Source: Streptomyces sp. NBC_00442
GTDB taxonomy: Bacteria > Actinomycetota > Actinomycetes > Streptomycetales > Streptomycetaceae
Assembly (NCBI RefSeq): GCF_036014195.1
Contig: NZ_CP107918.1
Span: 4,278,001-4,342,000 of the forward strand
Reading direction: 5' to 3'
DNA: 64,000 bases
Both the position numbers and the translations under genes were made by a program. This document shows positions 30,461 to 38,476 of the stretch, piece after piece. The notes below the pieces were generated by a model. That model had not been told where the DNA came from. It was given only the letters and a program-made list of their open reading frames with translations, and ran no database searches. Position 1 is the stretch's first letter. Every line of letters starts with the position of its first letter.

Positions 30461-30667
30461 TCAGAGGAGGACGTAGAGCAGGCCGCTCAGCAGGCCGTAG
30501 TGCTGGCGGTGGCGGTTGCCGTAGTCGTGGTTGTCGTACGTGCCGTGGTTGTCGTGGGCCGCGACGCGGGGCGCGGTCAGCGGGGCGGCCTGGGCGGCCG
30601 CGGCGGCGGGAACGGTCACGGCGACGGAGAGTACGACCGCAACGGCGGCGCGTCGGACGAGGCTCAC
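30461..30667 (-). CDS. Small secreted His/Asn/Tyr-rich protein
   Basis: A 68-residue secreted protein. GTG at 30667 has GGAG about six bases upstream; the upstream ATG frame lacks a ribosome site. Signal peptide MSLVRRAAVAVVLSVAVTVPAAAAAQA. The mature region of about 40 residues is HDNHGTYDNHDYGNRHRQHYG-like in outline, very rich in His, Asn, Asp and Tyr, and ends LLSGLLYVLL. It could bind metal or be a substrate for tyrosine oxidation by the nearby tyrosinase; both are inference. I recognise no family. Confidence 0.6.
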   Translation of the reverse strand: MSLVRRAAVAVVLSVAVTVPAAAAAQAAPLTAPRVAAHDNHGTYDNHDYGNRHRQHYGLLSGLLYVLL

Positions 30668-30857
30668 AATGAACTCCACAAGGGGGGTGGACGAACGGTA
30701 CAAATGCGACGCTAGACCGCTCCTGACGGACTGTCGCGTTCTGTTACGTATCGGCTACTCCATGTGAGACCGTCGAATCGTACGACGCTCGCTCGCCCGT
30801 TCCCCTTCTCTTCTCGTTCCCGTCCGCGTCCCGTCCGCGTCCCGTCCGCGCCCGCCC

Positions 30858-31985
30858 TCAGCCCGCGAGGCCGGCGCCGCCCGGCGCGTCCGAGATGTCG
30901 GCGTACCCCTCGATCGACTGCGGGTCGCGCGAGCCCGGACCGACGTAGCGGGCGGAAGGGCGCACCAGGCGGCCCGTGCGCTTCTGCTCCAGGATGTGCG
31001 CCGACCAGCCCGCCGTCCGCGCGCAGGTGAACATCGACGTGAACATGTGCGCCGGAACCTCCGCGAAGTCCAGGACGATCGCCGCCCAGAACTCCACGTT
31101 CGTCGCGAGCACCCGGTCGGGCCGCCGTGCGTGCAGCTCCTCCAGGGCGGCCTTCTCCAGCGCCTCGGCGACCTCGAAGCGCGGCGCGGCCAGCTCCTTG
31201 GCGGTGCGGCGCAGCACCCGGGCTCGCGGATCCTCGGCGCGGTAGACGCGGTGGCCGAAGCCCATCAGGCGCTCGCCCTTGTCGAGGGCCTGCTTCACGT
31301 ACGCCGTCGCGTCCCCGGTCCGCTCGATCTCCTCGATCATGCCGAGTACGCGCGAGGGGGCGCCGCCGTGCAGCGGCCCCGACATCGCGCCGACCGCGCC
31401 GGACAGCGCGGCCGCGACGTCCGCGCCGGTGGAGGCGATCACCCGGGCGGTGAACGTCGAGGCGTTCATGCCGTGTTCGGCGGCGCTCGTCCAGTACGCG
31501 TCGACCGCCTTGACGTGCTTGGGGTCCGGCTCGCCGCGCCAGCGGATCATGAATCGCTCGACGACGGACTCCGCCTTGTCGATCTCGCGCTGCGGCACCA
31601 TGGGCAGGCCCTGCCCGCGCGCCGACTGGGCGACGTAGGAGAGCGCCATGACGGCGGCGCGGGCCAGGTTGTCGCGGGCGGTCCGCTCGTCGATGTCGAG
31701 CAGGGGCTTGAGCCCCCACACCGGCGCCAGCATGGCGAGCGCGGACTGCACGTCCACCCGGATGTCCCCGGAGTGGACGGGAATGGGGAACGGCTCGGCC
31801 GGCGGCAGGCCGGGGTTGAACGCCCCGTCCACCAGCAGGCCCCACACGTTCCCGAAGGAGACGTGTCCGACCAGGTCCTCGATGTCGACGCCCCGGTAGC
31901 GAAGGGCACCGCCCTCCTTGTCCGGCTCGGCGATCTCCGTCTCGAACGCGACGACTCCCTCAAGTCCGGGTACGAAGTCGGACAT
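30858..31985 (-). CDS. Citrate synthase 2
   Basis: A 375-residue citrate synthase of the short bacterial type, condensing oxaloacetate and acetyl-CoA. ATG at 31985 begins [38 protein letters not shown] in outline. Catalytic blocks: [30 protein letters not shown] (His), [17 protein letters not shown] (His and Arg), and [18 protein letters not shown]. The C-terminus [18 protein letters not shown] is specific to actinobacterial citrate synthase 2. It may be a methylcitrate or secondary citrate synthase. It is divergent from pdxH, the same order I recall for S. coelicolor SCO4388/SCO4387. Three 11-bp direct repeats follow the stop. Confidence 0.92.
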   Translation of the reverse strand: MSDFVPGLEGVVAFETEIAEPDKEGGALRYRGVDIEDLVGHVSFGNVWGLLVDGAFNPGLPPAEPFPIPVHSGDIRVDVQSALAMLAPVWGLKPLLDIDERTARDNLARAAVMALSYVAQSARGQGLPMVPQREIDKAESVVERFMIRWRGEPDPKHVKAVDAYWTSAAEHGMNASTFTARVIASTGADVAAALSGAVGAMSGPLHGGAPSRVLGMIEEIERTGDATAYVKQALDKGERLMGFGHRVYRAEDPRARVLRRTAKELAAPRFEVAEALEKAALEELHARRPDRVLATNVEFWAAIVLDFAEVPAHMFTSMFTCARTAGWSAHILEQKRTGRLVRPSARYVGPGSRDPQSIEGYADISDAPGGAGLAG

Positions 31986-32266
31986 CAGGCGGCTCCTCAG
32001 GGTGTGTGCGACGGGCTGCGGGCGGGCCGTGCCGCCCCGGGTCCCTCGGTCATGCCCCGTACGGCGGTCAGGAATCCCGCCGCGGGCTGAACGTGTGTAT
32101 GGAGGCCACAGTGGCCCAGCCGAGAGTTTGGCGGGTCCCGACGACGCGGGGAAGCGTGACATCCGGCACACTGCCCCAATTCGGCGGTGGGGGATTAACG
32201 CCCCGCCGCCGCGGGCAGACTGGGCCCCCGCCGGGGGTGGCGCGAGGGTGCGGCAGGATGGGCCGG

Positions 32267-32914
32267 GTGACCGACCTGGACCCCGCAGCGATGCGCGAGC
32301 AGTACCGCACCACCCTCCTCGCCGAGGAGGACCTCGCCCCCACGCCCATGGGGCAGTTCGCCCGCTGGTTCAAGGAGGCCGTCGCCGGCGGCCTGCACGA
32401 GCCCAACGCGATGGTCGTCGCCACCGCCACTCCCGACGGGCGCCCCTCGACCCGCACGGTGCTCCTGAAGTCCTACGACGAGCACGGCTTCGTCTTCTTC
32501 ACCAACTACGCCTCGCGCAAGGCGGCCGAACTCACCGCGAACCCGTACGTCTCGCTGCTCTTCCCCTGGCACCAGCTGGCCCGGCAGGTCATCGTGACCG
32601 GCACCGCGTCCCGCGTCCCGCGCGCCGAGACCGAGCGCTACTTCCGCAGCCGCCCGCACGGCTCCCGGCTCGGCGCCTGGGCCAGCGACCAGTCCACGGT
32701 GATCGCCTCGCGCTCCGAACTGACCGAACGCTACGAGGAGTTGACGGCCCGATACCCCGAGGGGAGCGAGGTTCCGGCGCCCGAGCACTGGGGCGGCTTC
32801 CGGGTCGCACCGGGGAGCGTCGAGTTCTGGCAGGGCCACGAGAACCGGCTGCACGACCGGCTGCGGTATGCCGCCGAGGGCGACACCTGGCACGTGGAGC
32901 GCCTGGCGCCCTGA
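32267..32914 (+). CDS. pdxH: Pyridoxamine 5'-phosphate oxidase
   Basis: A 215-residue FMN enzyme making pyridoxal 5'-phosphate from PNP or PMP. I choose GTG 32267 ([16 protein letters not shown]); ATG 32258 would add three residues. Conserved blocks: ADPMAQF-like [87 protein letters not shown], and the C-terminal [30 protein letters not shown] with the conserved RxHxR-like end. Length is as usual for the family. It stands alone, divergent from citrate synthase 2. Confidence 0.93.
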   Translation: MTDLDPAAMREQYRTTLLAEEDLAPTPMGQFARWFKEAVAGGLHEPNAMVVATATPDGRPSTRTVLLKSYDEHGFVFFTNYASRKAAELTANPYVSLLFPWHQLARQVIVTGTASRVPRAETERYFRSRPHGSRLGAWASDQSTVIASRSELTERYEELTARYPEGSEVPAPEHWGGFRVAPGSVEFWQGHENRLHDRLRYAAEGDTWHVERLAP

Positions 32915-32951
32915 GCCGGGCGGGTCCGGCCCCCGTCACCGGTCCCGGCCA

Positions 32952-33006
32952 CCCGCATCGAGTCGTCCGGATCGGGCCACCCGCATCGGTCGTCCGGATC
33001 GGGCCA
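32952..33006. repeat. Tandem 27/28-bp direct repeat
   Basis: Two adjacent copies of a CCCGCATCG...GTCGTCCGGATCGGGCCA unit differing by one base insertion, about 40 bp after the pdxH stop. Confidence 0.75.
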
Positions 33007-33038
33007 CCCGGGCCGCGTGTTCGGTGCGGACACGCAGA

Positions 33039-33231
33039 GACCCGCGGGCTCGGGTCCTCCGGAGAGGAGCCGGCCGGACGTACCGGCGAGCCCGCGGGTC
33101 GGTGACTGCTGGGAATTTCGGCCGGCGTCATGCCGGCACCGCACAAAGAGTGCGACTGGCAGGCGTCAGCCCGCAGTCACCTCACGCGTCCGGTTTGCAT
33201 ACATCTGTCAAACCACCTCCCTTCTCGTGTG
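33039..33231 (-). ncRNA. Candidate structured RNA or attenuator with a 12-codon leader frame
   Basis: A predicted minus-strand transcript. The promoter TTGAGG-N17-TAATGT (33266-33261 and 33243-33238) puts the start near 33231. A Shine-Dalgarno GGGAGG at 33221-33216 precedes ATG 33204, opening a frame MYANRTREVTAG that stops at 33166. The end of this frame pairs with downstream sequence: 33173-33181 with 33101-33109 (9 bp, perfect). That stem encloses two small hairpins, 33140-33154 (CGCAC/GTGCG, loop UCUUU) and 33121-33137 (GCCGGC/GCCGGC, loop AUGAC), giving a three-way junction. Directly after it a 14-bp perfect stem (33039-33052 with 33087-33100) could terminate. No gene follows on this strand before the antisense of pdxH. 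It may be an sRNA or orphan attenuator. The family is not recognised. Confidence 0.45.
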
Positions 33232-33237
33232 CACCAC

Positions 33238-33266
33238 ACATTAGGCAGCGCTCCCGCACCCCTCAA
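33238..33266 (-). promoter_or_regulatory. HrdB-type promoter of the candidate RNA
   Basis: TTGAGG (33266-33261), 17 bp, TAATGT (33243-33238). The surrounding bases are unusually A/T-rich for this genome. Confidence 0.5.
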
Positions 33267-33494
33267 CCCATTTGTTTCAGGGCACGCCGGAGCTCCGGTT
33301 CAGCCCGCGCGAAGCCGTGCGACGCCGCGCGGGACCGGGCGAGACCGGGGGAGTGGCCGGTAGCCGCCGTTGGCCGAAAAGATTTCCACGAAGTCGGTGT
33401 GGGCTGCGTCACGTTCGAGTTGAATGATCCCGCGCGGGTGACTCCGCGCGTCGGCCGTGCGACGCGGCGACCACGTCCTGCAGGGGGTGCCAGG

Positions 33495-34868
33495 ATGAGT
33501 GCTTCCCGGAGCGAGGCCACCCGGGTCACGGGCCCGGAGGGATCCGGTACGGAACCCGCGGGCCCGCCCGCCCAGGAACCCGGCGGGGACCTCCTCGCCG
33601 CGCTGCTCGACGGGATGGACGCCGCGCTCTGTGCCTTCGACGCGGACGGCGTCGTCACGCACTGGAACCGCGAGGCCGAGCGGATCCTCGGCTGGGCGGC
33701 CGACGAGGCCGTCGGGCGCCGCGGATTCGCGGGCTGGGCGGTGCGGGCCGCCGACGCCGAGGAGATCCACGAGCGCCTGATGGCGGTGATGGACGCACCG
33801 GGCCGCCAGGTCCACGAGTTCGCCCTGCTGCGCAAGGACGGCAGCCGCGTCCTGGTCCGTACGCAGTCGGCGGGCGTGCGGGGCGCGGACGGCGCCGCGG
33901 CCGGGGTGTACTGCGCGTTCAGCGAGGTGCACGCGCAGATCGACCTGGAGCGGTCCATCGCCCTGAGCGAGGCCCTGTTCGAGGACGGGTCCTGGGGCGT
34001 CGCCCTGGTCGACGTCGACCTGCGGCCCACCGTCGTCAACGCCTACGCCGCGCGGGCGCTCGGCACCGCCCGCGCGACCCTGCTCGGCCGCCCGCTGGGC
34101 GAGCTGATCGTCCAGGGCGTCGAGAACCTGGAGGGCGCGCTCCAGCACGTTCTGGCCGAGGGCTCACCGGCCAGTCCCGCCGAGGTGTGGGTGGTGCTGC
34201 GCACCGCGGAGGGCGAGCGGCGGCGCTGCCTGCGCAGCGGCTTCCTGCGGCTGTCGTCCCCGCTCGCGGAGGAACCGGTGCCGCTGGGGGTCGGCTGGCT
34301 CTTCCAGGACGTCACCGACCAGAAGCTCGCGGAACAGGAGGCGGACCGGCTCCGTTTCCGCTCCAACCAGCTCCACCGGGCCGCGCGGAACGCCGCCGAG
34401 TGCGAGGACCCGATGGAGGCGGTCACCACGCACCTGGACTTCGCCGTGGCCGGGTTCGCCGACCACGCCCTCGTCGACCTGGTCGTGGGGGAGCGGCTGG
34501 TGCGGGCCGTGGCCACGCCGGCCGGCGCCCCGGGCCCCGCGGCCCCGGTCGCGGGCGGCGGCATCCCGGTCCGCTACGCGCCGGGCCACCCGGCCCTCCA
34601 GGCGGTGGACCGTACGGGGTCGGTACGGGCCTGCGCGGGCGGCGATACCTGGGCGGCCGAGCGCCAGTGGCCGCCGGACGCGGCCCACGCCCTGTGCGTG
34701 GTGCTCCGCAGCCGCGGCCGCACCCTGGGCGTCCTGACCTTCCTGCGCGGCCCGGCCCGGCCGGCCTTCGAACGGCCCGACGCGGCGTACGCGGAAAGCG
34801 TGGCATCCCGGGTGGCCGCCTCGGCCGACCTCGCCCTGACCTCGCCCACCCCGAGCCGCCCTGCCTGA
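33495..34868 (+). CDS. PAS/GAF sensor protein
   Basis: A 457-residue cytoplasmic sensor. ATG at 33495 with CAGGGGGTGCCAGG upstream. PAS domain 1 at about 35-150 (ALCAFDADGVVTHWNREAERILGWAADEAVGR, EFALLRKDGSRVLVRTQ), PAS domain 2 at about 160-280 (WGVALVDVDLRPTVVNAYAARALG), then a helical linker (DQKLAEQEADRLRFRSNQLHRAARNAAECEDPMEAV) and a GAF-like domain to the end. There is no kinase, GGDEF or PP2C output domain, although the layout resembles Streptomyces PAS-GAF-PP2C phosphatases lacking the last module. It may act through protein-protein contact. The gene is followed by the dispersed repeat, so the C-terminus could have been lost; no remnant was seen. Confidence 0.8.
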   Translation: MSASRSEATRVTGPEGSGTEPAGPPAQEPGGDLLAALLDGMDAALCAFDADGVVTHWNREAERILGWAADEAVGRRGFAGWAVRAADAEEIHERLMAVMDAPGRQVHEFALLRKDGSRVLVRTQSAGVRGADGAAAGVYCAFSEVHAQIDLERSIALSEALFEDGSWGVALVDVDLRPTVVNAYAARALGTARATLLGRPLGELIVQGVENLEGALQHVLAEGSPASPAEVWVVLRTAEGERRRCLRSGFLRLSSPLAEEPVPLGVGWLFQDVTDQKLAEQEADRLRFRSNQLHRAARNAAECEDPMEAVTTHLDFAVAGFADHALVDLVVGERLVRAVATPAGAPGPAAPVAGGGIPVRYAPGHPALQAVDRTGSVRACAGGDTWAAERQWPPDAAHALCVVLRSRGRTLGVLTFLRGPARPAFERPDAAYAESVASRVAASADLALTSPTPSRPA

Positions 34869-35196
34869 CGGCCCGCGCCCAACCCCTTACGTCTTCGGGT
34901 GCGGCCCGGTGGGGGCCGCACGCGCAGTTCCCCGCGCCCCTATCGGGGTGCATCTTGGCAGGGTGGCCAGCACAGGCCACCTCAGCCCGTCATGGGGGTC
35001 CCCCCCTGGCCCTTGAGGCCTTGGGGGAGATCGAGGACGAGCGCCCTTAAGGCGCGATACGGGGTCCGGGGCGGAGCCTCAGGAGCTCTTCACCCCCGGA
35101 GGGGTGCGGGAAGGGGCGGGGCGGGGCGACTCCCGGGGTCCGGGGCGGAGCCCCAGGGGGCCGGGCTCCACCCAGCCATCGTCGGCCCGGCGGAGC
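34869..35196. repeat. Dispersed Streptomyces repeat element, copy 1
   Basis: 328 bp with no gene. It starts with CGCGCAGTTCCCCGCGCCCC near 34920. The core at 34981-35078 matches, with few differences, the reverse complement of 60410-60505. A second segment (GGGGTCCGGGGCGGAGCCC near 35134-35160) repeats part of the core. Frames inside it have Pro/Arg-rich junk composition. Its function is unknown; the stems CTTAAGGCG and GGGGTCCCCCC are potential hairpins. Confidence 0.75.
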
Positions 35197-35952
35197 CTAG
35201 TGGCGGAAGAAGATGCGGTCGCCGTACTCCGCCATCACACGCCCATTCCACTCGTGGCCCCCGTCGACGTTCCCCGAACGAAGAAGCGGAGGCTCGATCC
35301 CCCGGGCGACCAGCGCCTCCGCCGCCGCCGCCATCGTCGCCTGCATCAGCGCGCTGGTCACCACCGTGGACGCCGGCGCGAAGGGCGCCTCGATGCCGTC
35401 GTGGGTCAGCTCCGCGTCCCCCACCGCGATCTTGCTGTCGAGCACCACGTCGCAGTGGTCGCGCAGGAACGTCCCCGAGACGTGCCGCGACCGCGTGCTC
35501 TCGGCGTACGCCACCGACGTCACCCCGATGACCTTGAGCCCGAGCGCCCGCGCGTTCATCGCCATCTCCACGGGCAGCGCGTTGCGCCCGGACAGCGAGA
35601 TGATCACGAGGACGTCCCCCGGCTTGGCGGGGCTGGAGTCGAGCACCGCGCCGGCCAGGCCGTCGACCCGTTCGAGGGCGGAGCCGAGCGTCGCGGGCAT
35701 GACGTCGACGCCGACCACGCCCGGCACCGCGAGCAGGTTCATCAGGGCGAATCCGCCGGCGCGGTAGACCACGTCCTGGGCGGCGAGCGAGGAGTGCCCG
35801 GCGCCGAAGGCGAACAGCCGGCCGCCCGCCTCCACCGTGTCCGCGATCACCGCGCCCGCGGCCGCGACGTTCAGCGACTCCTCGTCCCGCACCCGCCCCA
35901 GGAGCCCGATCGCGGCGTCGAAGAACTGACCGGCCAGCTTGCTCTCGCTCAT
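35197..35952 (-). CDS. SIS-domain sugar-phosphate protein (UPF0309-like)
   Basis: A 251-residue cytoplasmic protein. ATG at 35952 with AAAGGG upstream. A SIS (sugar isomerase) domain runs from about residue 30: GGRLFAFGAGHSSLAAQDVVYRAGG, GDVLVIISLSGRNALPVEMAMNARALGLKVIGVTS and SGTFLRDHCDVVLDSKIAVGDAELTH. SIS proteins bind or isomerise phosphosugars; this subgroup matches the UPF0309 family, which includes an S. coelicolor protein next to dmdR1. The conserved C-terminus has NVDGGHEWN. It is divergent from dmdR1. The exact substrate, perhaps an N-acetyl-amino-sugar phosphate, is unknown. Confidence 0.85.
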   Translation of the reverse strand: MSESKLAGQFFDAAIGLLGRVRDEESLNVAAAGAVIADTVEAGGRLFAFGAGHSSLAAQDVVYRAGGFALMNLLAVPGVVGVDVMPATLGSALERVDGLAGAVLDSSPAKPGDVLVIISLSGRNALPVEMAMNARALGLKVIGVTSVAYAESTRSRHVSGTFLRDHCDVVLDSKIAVGDAELTHDGIEAPFAPASTVVTSALMQATMAAAAEALVARGIEPPLLRSGNVDGGHEWNGRVMAEYGDRIFFRH

Positions 35953-36154
35953 CGCCGAGGACCCTTTCCGGGGTGGGTGTACGACCGTGCGCCGATCACG
36001 GTGCGGTCTGGACCTTTCCCCTGTCAATACGGTGTCCACGGGCAGTGGGTCAAGATGGGGAACGGTCGTCATGGCACGGTTGTCAGTGCGATGCGTCAGA
36101 ATTGGTCCAGGGCCAGCGGCACGACGTTTTTTGTCACAGCATCGAGGGGCACGT

Positions 36155-36847
36155 ATGTCCGGACTGATCGACACCACGGAGATGTATCTCCGCACCATCC
36201 TCGAACTGGAGGAGGAGGGTGTGGTCCCCATGCGCGCCCGCATCGCCGAGCGCCTGGACCAGAGCGGCCCGACCGTGAGCCAGACGGTGGCGCGCATGGA
36301 GCGCGACGGTCTGGTGCAGGTCGCGGGCGACCGCCATCTGGAGCTGACCGACGAAGGCCGCCGCCTGGCGACGCGCGTCATGCGCAAGCACCGGCTCGCC
36401 GAGTGCCTGCTCGTCGACGTGATCGGCCTGGAGTGGGAGCAGGTGCACGCGGAGGCCTGCCGCTGGGAGCACGTCATGAGCGAGGCGGTGGAGCGCCGCG
36501 TCCTTGAGCTGCTGCGGCACCCCACCGAGTCGCCGTACGGCAACCCGATCCCCGGCCTCGAAGAGCTGGGCGAGAAGGCCGAGGCCGACGCCTTCCTGGA
36601 CGACGGCATCATCAGCCTGGGCGAGCTCGACCCGGGAGCCGAGGGCAAGACGGTGGTCGTACGCCGGATCGGCGAGCCGATCCAGACCGACGCCCAGCTG
36701 ATGTACACGCTGCGACGGGCGGGCGTGCAGCCCGGGTCCGTGGTGAGCGTGACGCAGTCGCCGGGCGGGCTCCTGATCGGCAGCAGCGGCGAGGCCGCGG
36801 AGCTGACGCCGGATGTCGCCTCGCACGTCTTCGTCGCCAAGCGCTGA
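36155..36847 (+). CDS. dmdR1: Iron-dependent repressor DmdR1 (DtxR/IdeR family)
   Basis: A 230-residue Fe(II)-dependent repressor controlling siderophore and iron-uptake genes. ATG at 36155, GAGGGG upstream. The N-terminal winged helix (DTTEMYLRTILELEEEGVVPMRARIAERLDQSGPTVSQTVARMERDG in outline) includes the metal ligand Met10. The dimerisation domain carries EACRWEHVM, supplying the Cys, Glu and His ligands known from DtxR. NPIPGLEEL follows, and a C-terminal SH3-like domain (about 150-230) is present, as in DtxR and IdeR. Length and sequence closely match S. coelicolor DmdR1 (SCO4394). Open antisense frames cover the whole gene, as described for adm in S. coelicolor. Confidence 0.93.
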   Translation: MSGLIDTTEMYLRTILELEEEGVVPMRARIAERLDQSGPTVSQTVARMERDGLVQVAGDRHLELTDEGRRLATRVMRKHRLAECLLVDVIGLEWEQVHAEACRWEHVMSEAVERRVLELLRHPTESPYGNPIPGLEELGEKAEADAFLDDGIISLGELDPGAEGKTVVVRRIGEPIQTDAQLMYTLRRAGVQPGSVVSVTQSPGGLLIGSSGEAAELTPDVASHVFVAKR

Positions 36848-36854
36848 CCGAGCG

Positions 36855-36990
36855 CACCGGGCTGGCCGGGCACGCCGGCCGCACCGGGCTAGCCGGGCGA
36901 CCCGGCCGCACCGGGCGACCCGGGCGACCCGGCCGCACCCGGTGAGCCGGGTGCACCGGGTGCGGCCGGTGAGCCGGGTGCACCGGGGCG
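36855..36990. repeat. Degenerate GC-rich repeats after dmdR1
   Basis: Short units built on GCACCGGGC and CCGGGCGACCCGG, then two copies of GGTGAGCCGGGTGCACCGG (36941-36959, 36969-36987). The two halves are roughly inverted and could fold into a long imperfect stem that terminates dmdR1. Confidence 0.6.
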
Positions 36991-37268
36991 GGCGCCGCCG
37001 TCGCCCCGTCGCGTAACGGAACGTCACCGGCCGTTCCCCGTACGGAAGTTGACCGCACCGCGTGAAGGGTGCGGGAAGCTTGCGGGGAAGGCCGGTTTCC
37101 GGGTGGAATGGCAGCGGCCGGGCGGATCGCGTGCGAGGCTGTGGCTTGAGGCATATGGCCGCGGAGCCGCGCGGCAGGGGAGGGGGCGGCAGCCATGAGG
37201 CCCTGCGAGCCACGCGCACCGTCGTCGGCACTGCGGCCCGCTCGTCCGTTTCCGCTCCGGGAAGACCA

Positions 37269-37298
37269 GGGCCCCGGCGCCTCGCGGCGCCGGGGCCT
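37269..37298. terminator. Strong hairpin, possible terminator
   Basis: Perfect 12-bp stem GGCCCCGGCGCC/GGCGCCGGGGCC with a TCGC loop. No T-run on either side. Confidence 0.45.
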
Positions 37299-37463
37299 GT
37301 CCTCCCCGGTGTCGACCCGGAGCCCCGAGCTCCCAGGGTCGACCCCCGCGGACCGTCTTCCCCGAGCGGCCCGCCTCCCGGAGAAGATCTCCCCTCGGCA
37401 CGTGGCGTCAATCCTTGAGCGTGGTCACTCGAACGAGGGGTGTTGCGCGAGATGCGCGCGTTT

Positions 37464-37479
37464 TCGAATAGGGGTTCGA
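37464..37479. promoter_or_regulatory. LexA (SOS) box-like palindrome
   Basis: TCGAATAGGGGTTCGA, matching the actinobacterial SOS box TCGAAC-N4-GTTCGA at 11 of 12 positions, 70 bp before the hydrolase start at 37549. It is followed by GATACT, a possible -10. Confidence 0.5.
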
Positions 37480-37548
37480 TACTCTGCCGTGAACTCGTGA
37501 ACTGACCACGCGGGAGCTGTTCGGGGACTGAAGGGGGTGCCAGGGCAC

Positions 37549-38412
37549 ATGGTGCGGCGCATCGACGTGACAGGGGCCGGCGGGGTTCGCCTCGCCGCCT
37601 GGGAGTTCGCGGAGCAGCCGAAGGGCCGCCCGGAGGCGGACGGCGCCCCCGGGGTCCTCCTGCTCCACGGCCTGATGGGCCGGGCCTCGCACTGGGCGTC
37701 CACGGCCCGCTGGCTGGCCGAGAAGCACCGGGCGGTCGCCATCGACCAGCGGGGCCACGGCCGCAGCGACAAGCCGGCGGAGGGCCCCTTCACGCGCGAG
37801 GTCTACGTGGCCGACGCGGAGGCAGCCGTCGAACAGCTGGGCCTCGGTCCGGTGACCCTCATCGGGCACTCCATGGGCGCCCTCACCGCGTGGCAGCTCG
37901 CCGCCAAGCGGCCCGACCTGGTGCGCGCCCTGGTCATCTGCGACATGCGGGCCTCGGCGCTCGGAGCGGCCTCGCAGCGCGAGTGGGAGGACTGGTTCAA
38001 GGCCTGGCCGGTGCCGTTCGCGACGCTCGCCGACGTACGCAAGTGGTTCGGCGAGGACGACCCGTGGGTGGAGCGGCCGAGCCCCTCGCGGGGGGAGTTC
38101 TTCGCGGAGGTGATGGCGGAGCGGGCGGACGGCTGGCGCCCGGTCTTCTCCCGCCGACAGATGCTGACCTCACGCGCGACCTGGGTGCACGACGCCCACT
38201 GGGAGGAGCTGGCCCAGGTCGAGTGCCCCGCACTGGTGGTGCGGGGCCTGGACGGCGAGCTGGGGCGCGCGGAGTCCCAGGAGATGGTGCGGGTGCTGCC
38301 GCGCGGGCAGTACGCGGAGGTGGCCGATGCGGGGCACCTCGTCCACTACGACCAGCCGGAGGGGTGGCGCGACGCGGTGGAGCCCTTCCTGGCCGGCGCC
38401 CTCACCCCCTGA
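37549..38412 (+). CDS. Alpha/beta hydrolase
   Basis: A 287-residue cytoplasmic alpha/beta-hydrolase fold protein. ATG 37549 is preferred over GTG 37537, whose ribosome site would be too close. The oxyanion region is LLLHGLMGRASHW, followed by DQRGHGRSDKP. The nucleophile elbow is GHSMGAL with Ser near residue 108. The acid is Asp in VRGLDGEL and the His lies in DAGHLVHYDQPEGW. It belongs with haloperoxidase/lactonase-like esterases; the substrate is unknown. It lies alone between dmdR1 and an ABC transporter, downstream of a LexA-box-like site, so DNA damage control is possible. Confidence 0.82.
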   Translation: MVRRIDVTGAGGVRLAAWEFAEQPKGRPEADGAPGVLLLHGLMGRASHWASTARWLAEKHRAVAIDQRGHGRSDKPAEGPFTREVYVADAEAAVEQLGLGPVTLIGHSMGALTAWQLAAKRPDLVRALVICDMRASALGAASQREWEDWFKAWPVPFATLADVRKWFGEDDPWVERPSPSRGEFFAEVMAERADGWRPVFSRRQMLTSRATWVHDAHWEELAQVECPALVVRGLDGELGRAESQEMVRVLPRGQYAEVADAGHLVHYDQPEGWRDAVEPFLAGALTP

Positions 38413-38476
38413 CCCGGCCCGCGCAGTCCCCGCGCCCCCTGCGGGACTCGGCAGAGGCGACCTCGGCGGGTCGGGG

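Larger units (their letters stand above)
32915..33494. other. Long intergenic region with direct repeats and a minus-strand RNA candidate
   Basis: 580 bp between pdxH and the PAS/GAF gene. It contains a 27-28 bp direct repeat (32952-32979 and 32980-33006), a set of nested inverted repeats at 33039-33181, and a minus-strand promoter at 33238-33266. No ordinary plus-strand gene is evident. Confidence 0.6.
36848..37548. other. Intergenic region: GC-rich repeats, hairpin and SOS-box-like site
   Basis: 701 bp. 36855-36990 is a run of degenerate GC-rich repeats (GGTGAGCCGGGTGCACCGG at 36941 and 36969, and related units). 37269-37298 is a 12-bp perfect hairpin. 37464-37479 is a LexA-box-like palindrome. 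The plus frame 37195-37500 has a possible ribosome site but encodes the hairpin and junk composition, so I do not call it a gene. Confidence 0.55.

Noticed and set aside
33121..33181. tRNA or known riboswitch in the structured region
   Set aside because: No cloverleaf, CCA end, B12 box, TPP, FMN, SAM or glycine motifs could be matched by eye.
34899..35531. Plus-strand frames in the dispersed repeat
   Set aside because: They follow the repeat and then run antisense to the SIS gene, with Pro/Arg-rich composition typical of shadow frames.
37195..37500. 101-codon plus-strand frame with a GGAGGGGG-type site
   Set aside because: It runs straight through a strong hairpin and an SOS-like box, has junk composition (Pro/Arg/Ser) and resembles no protein.
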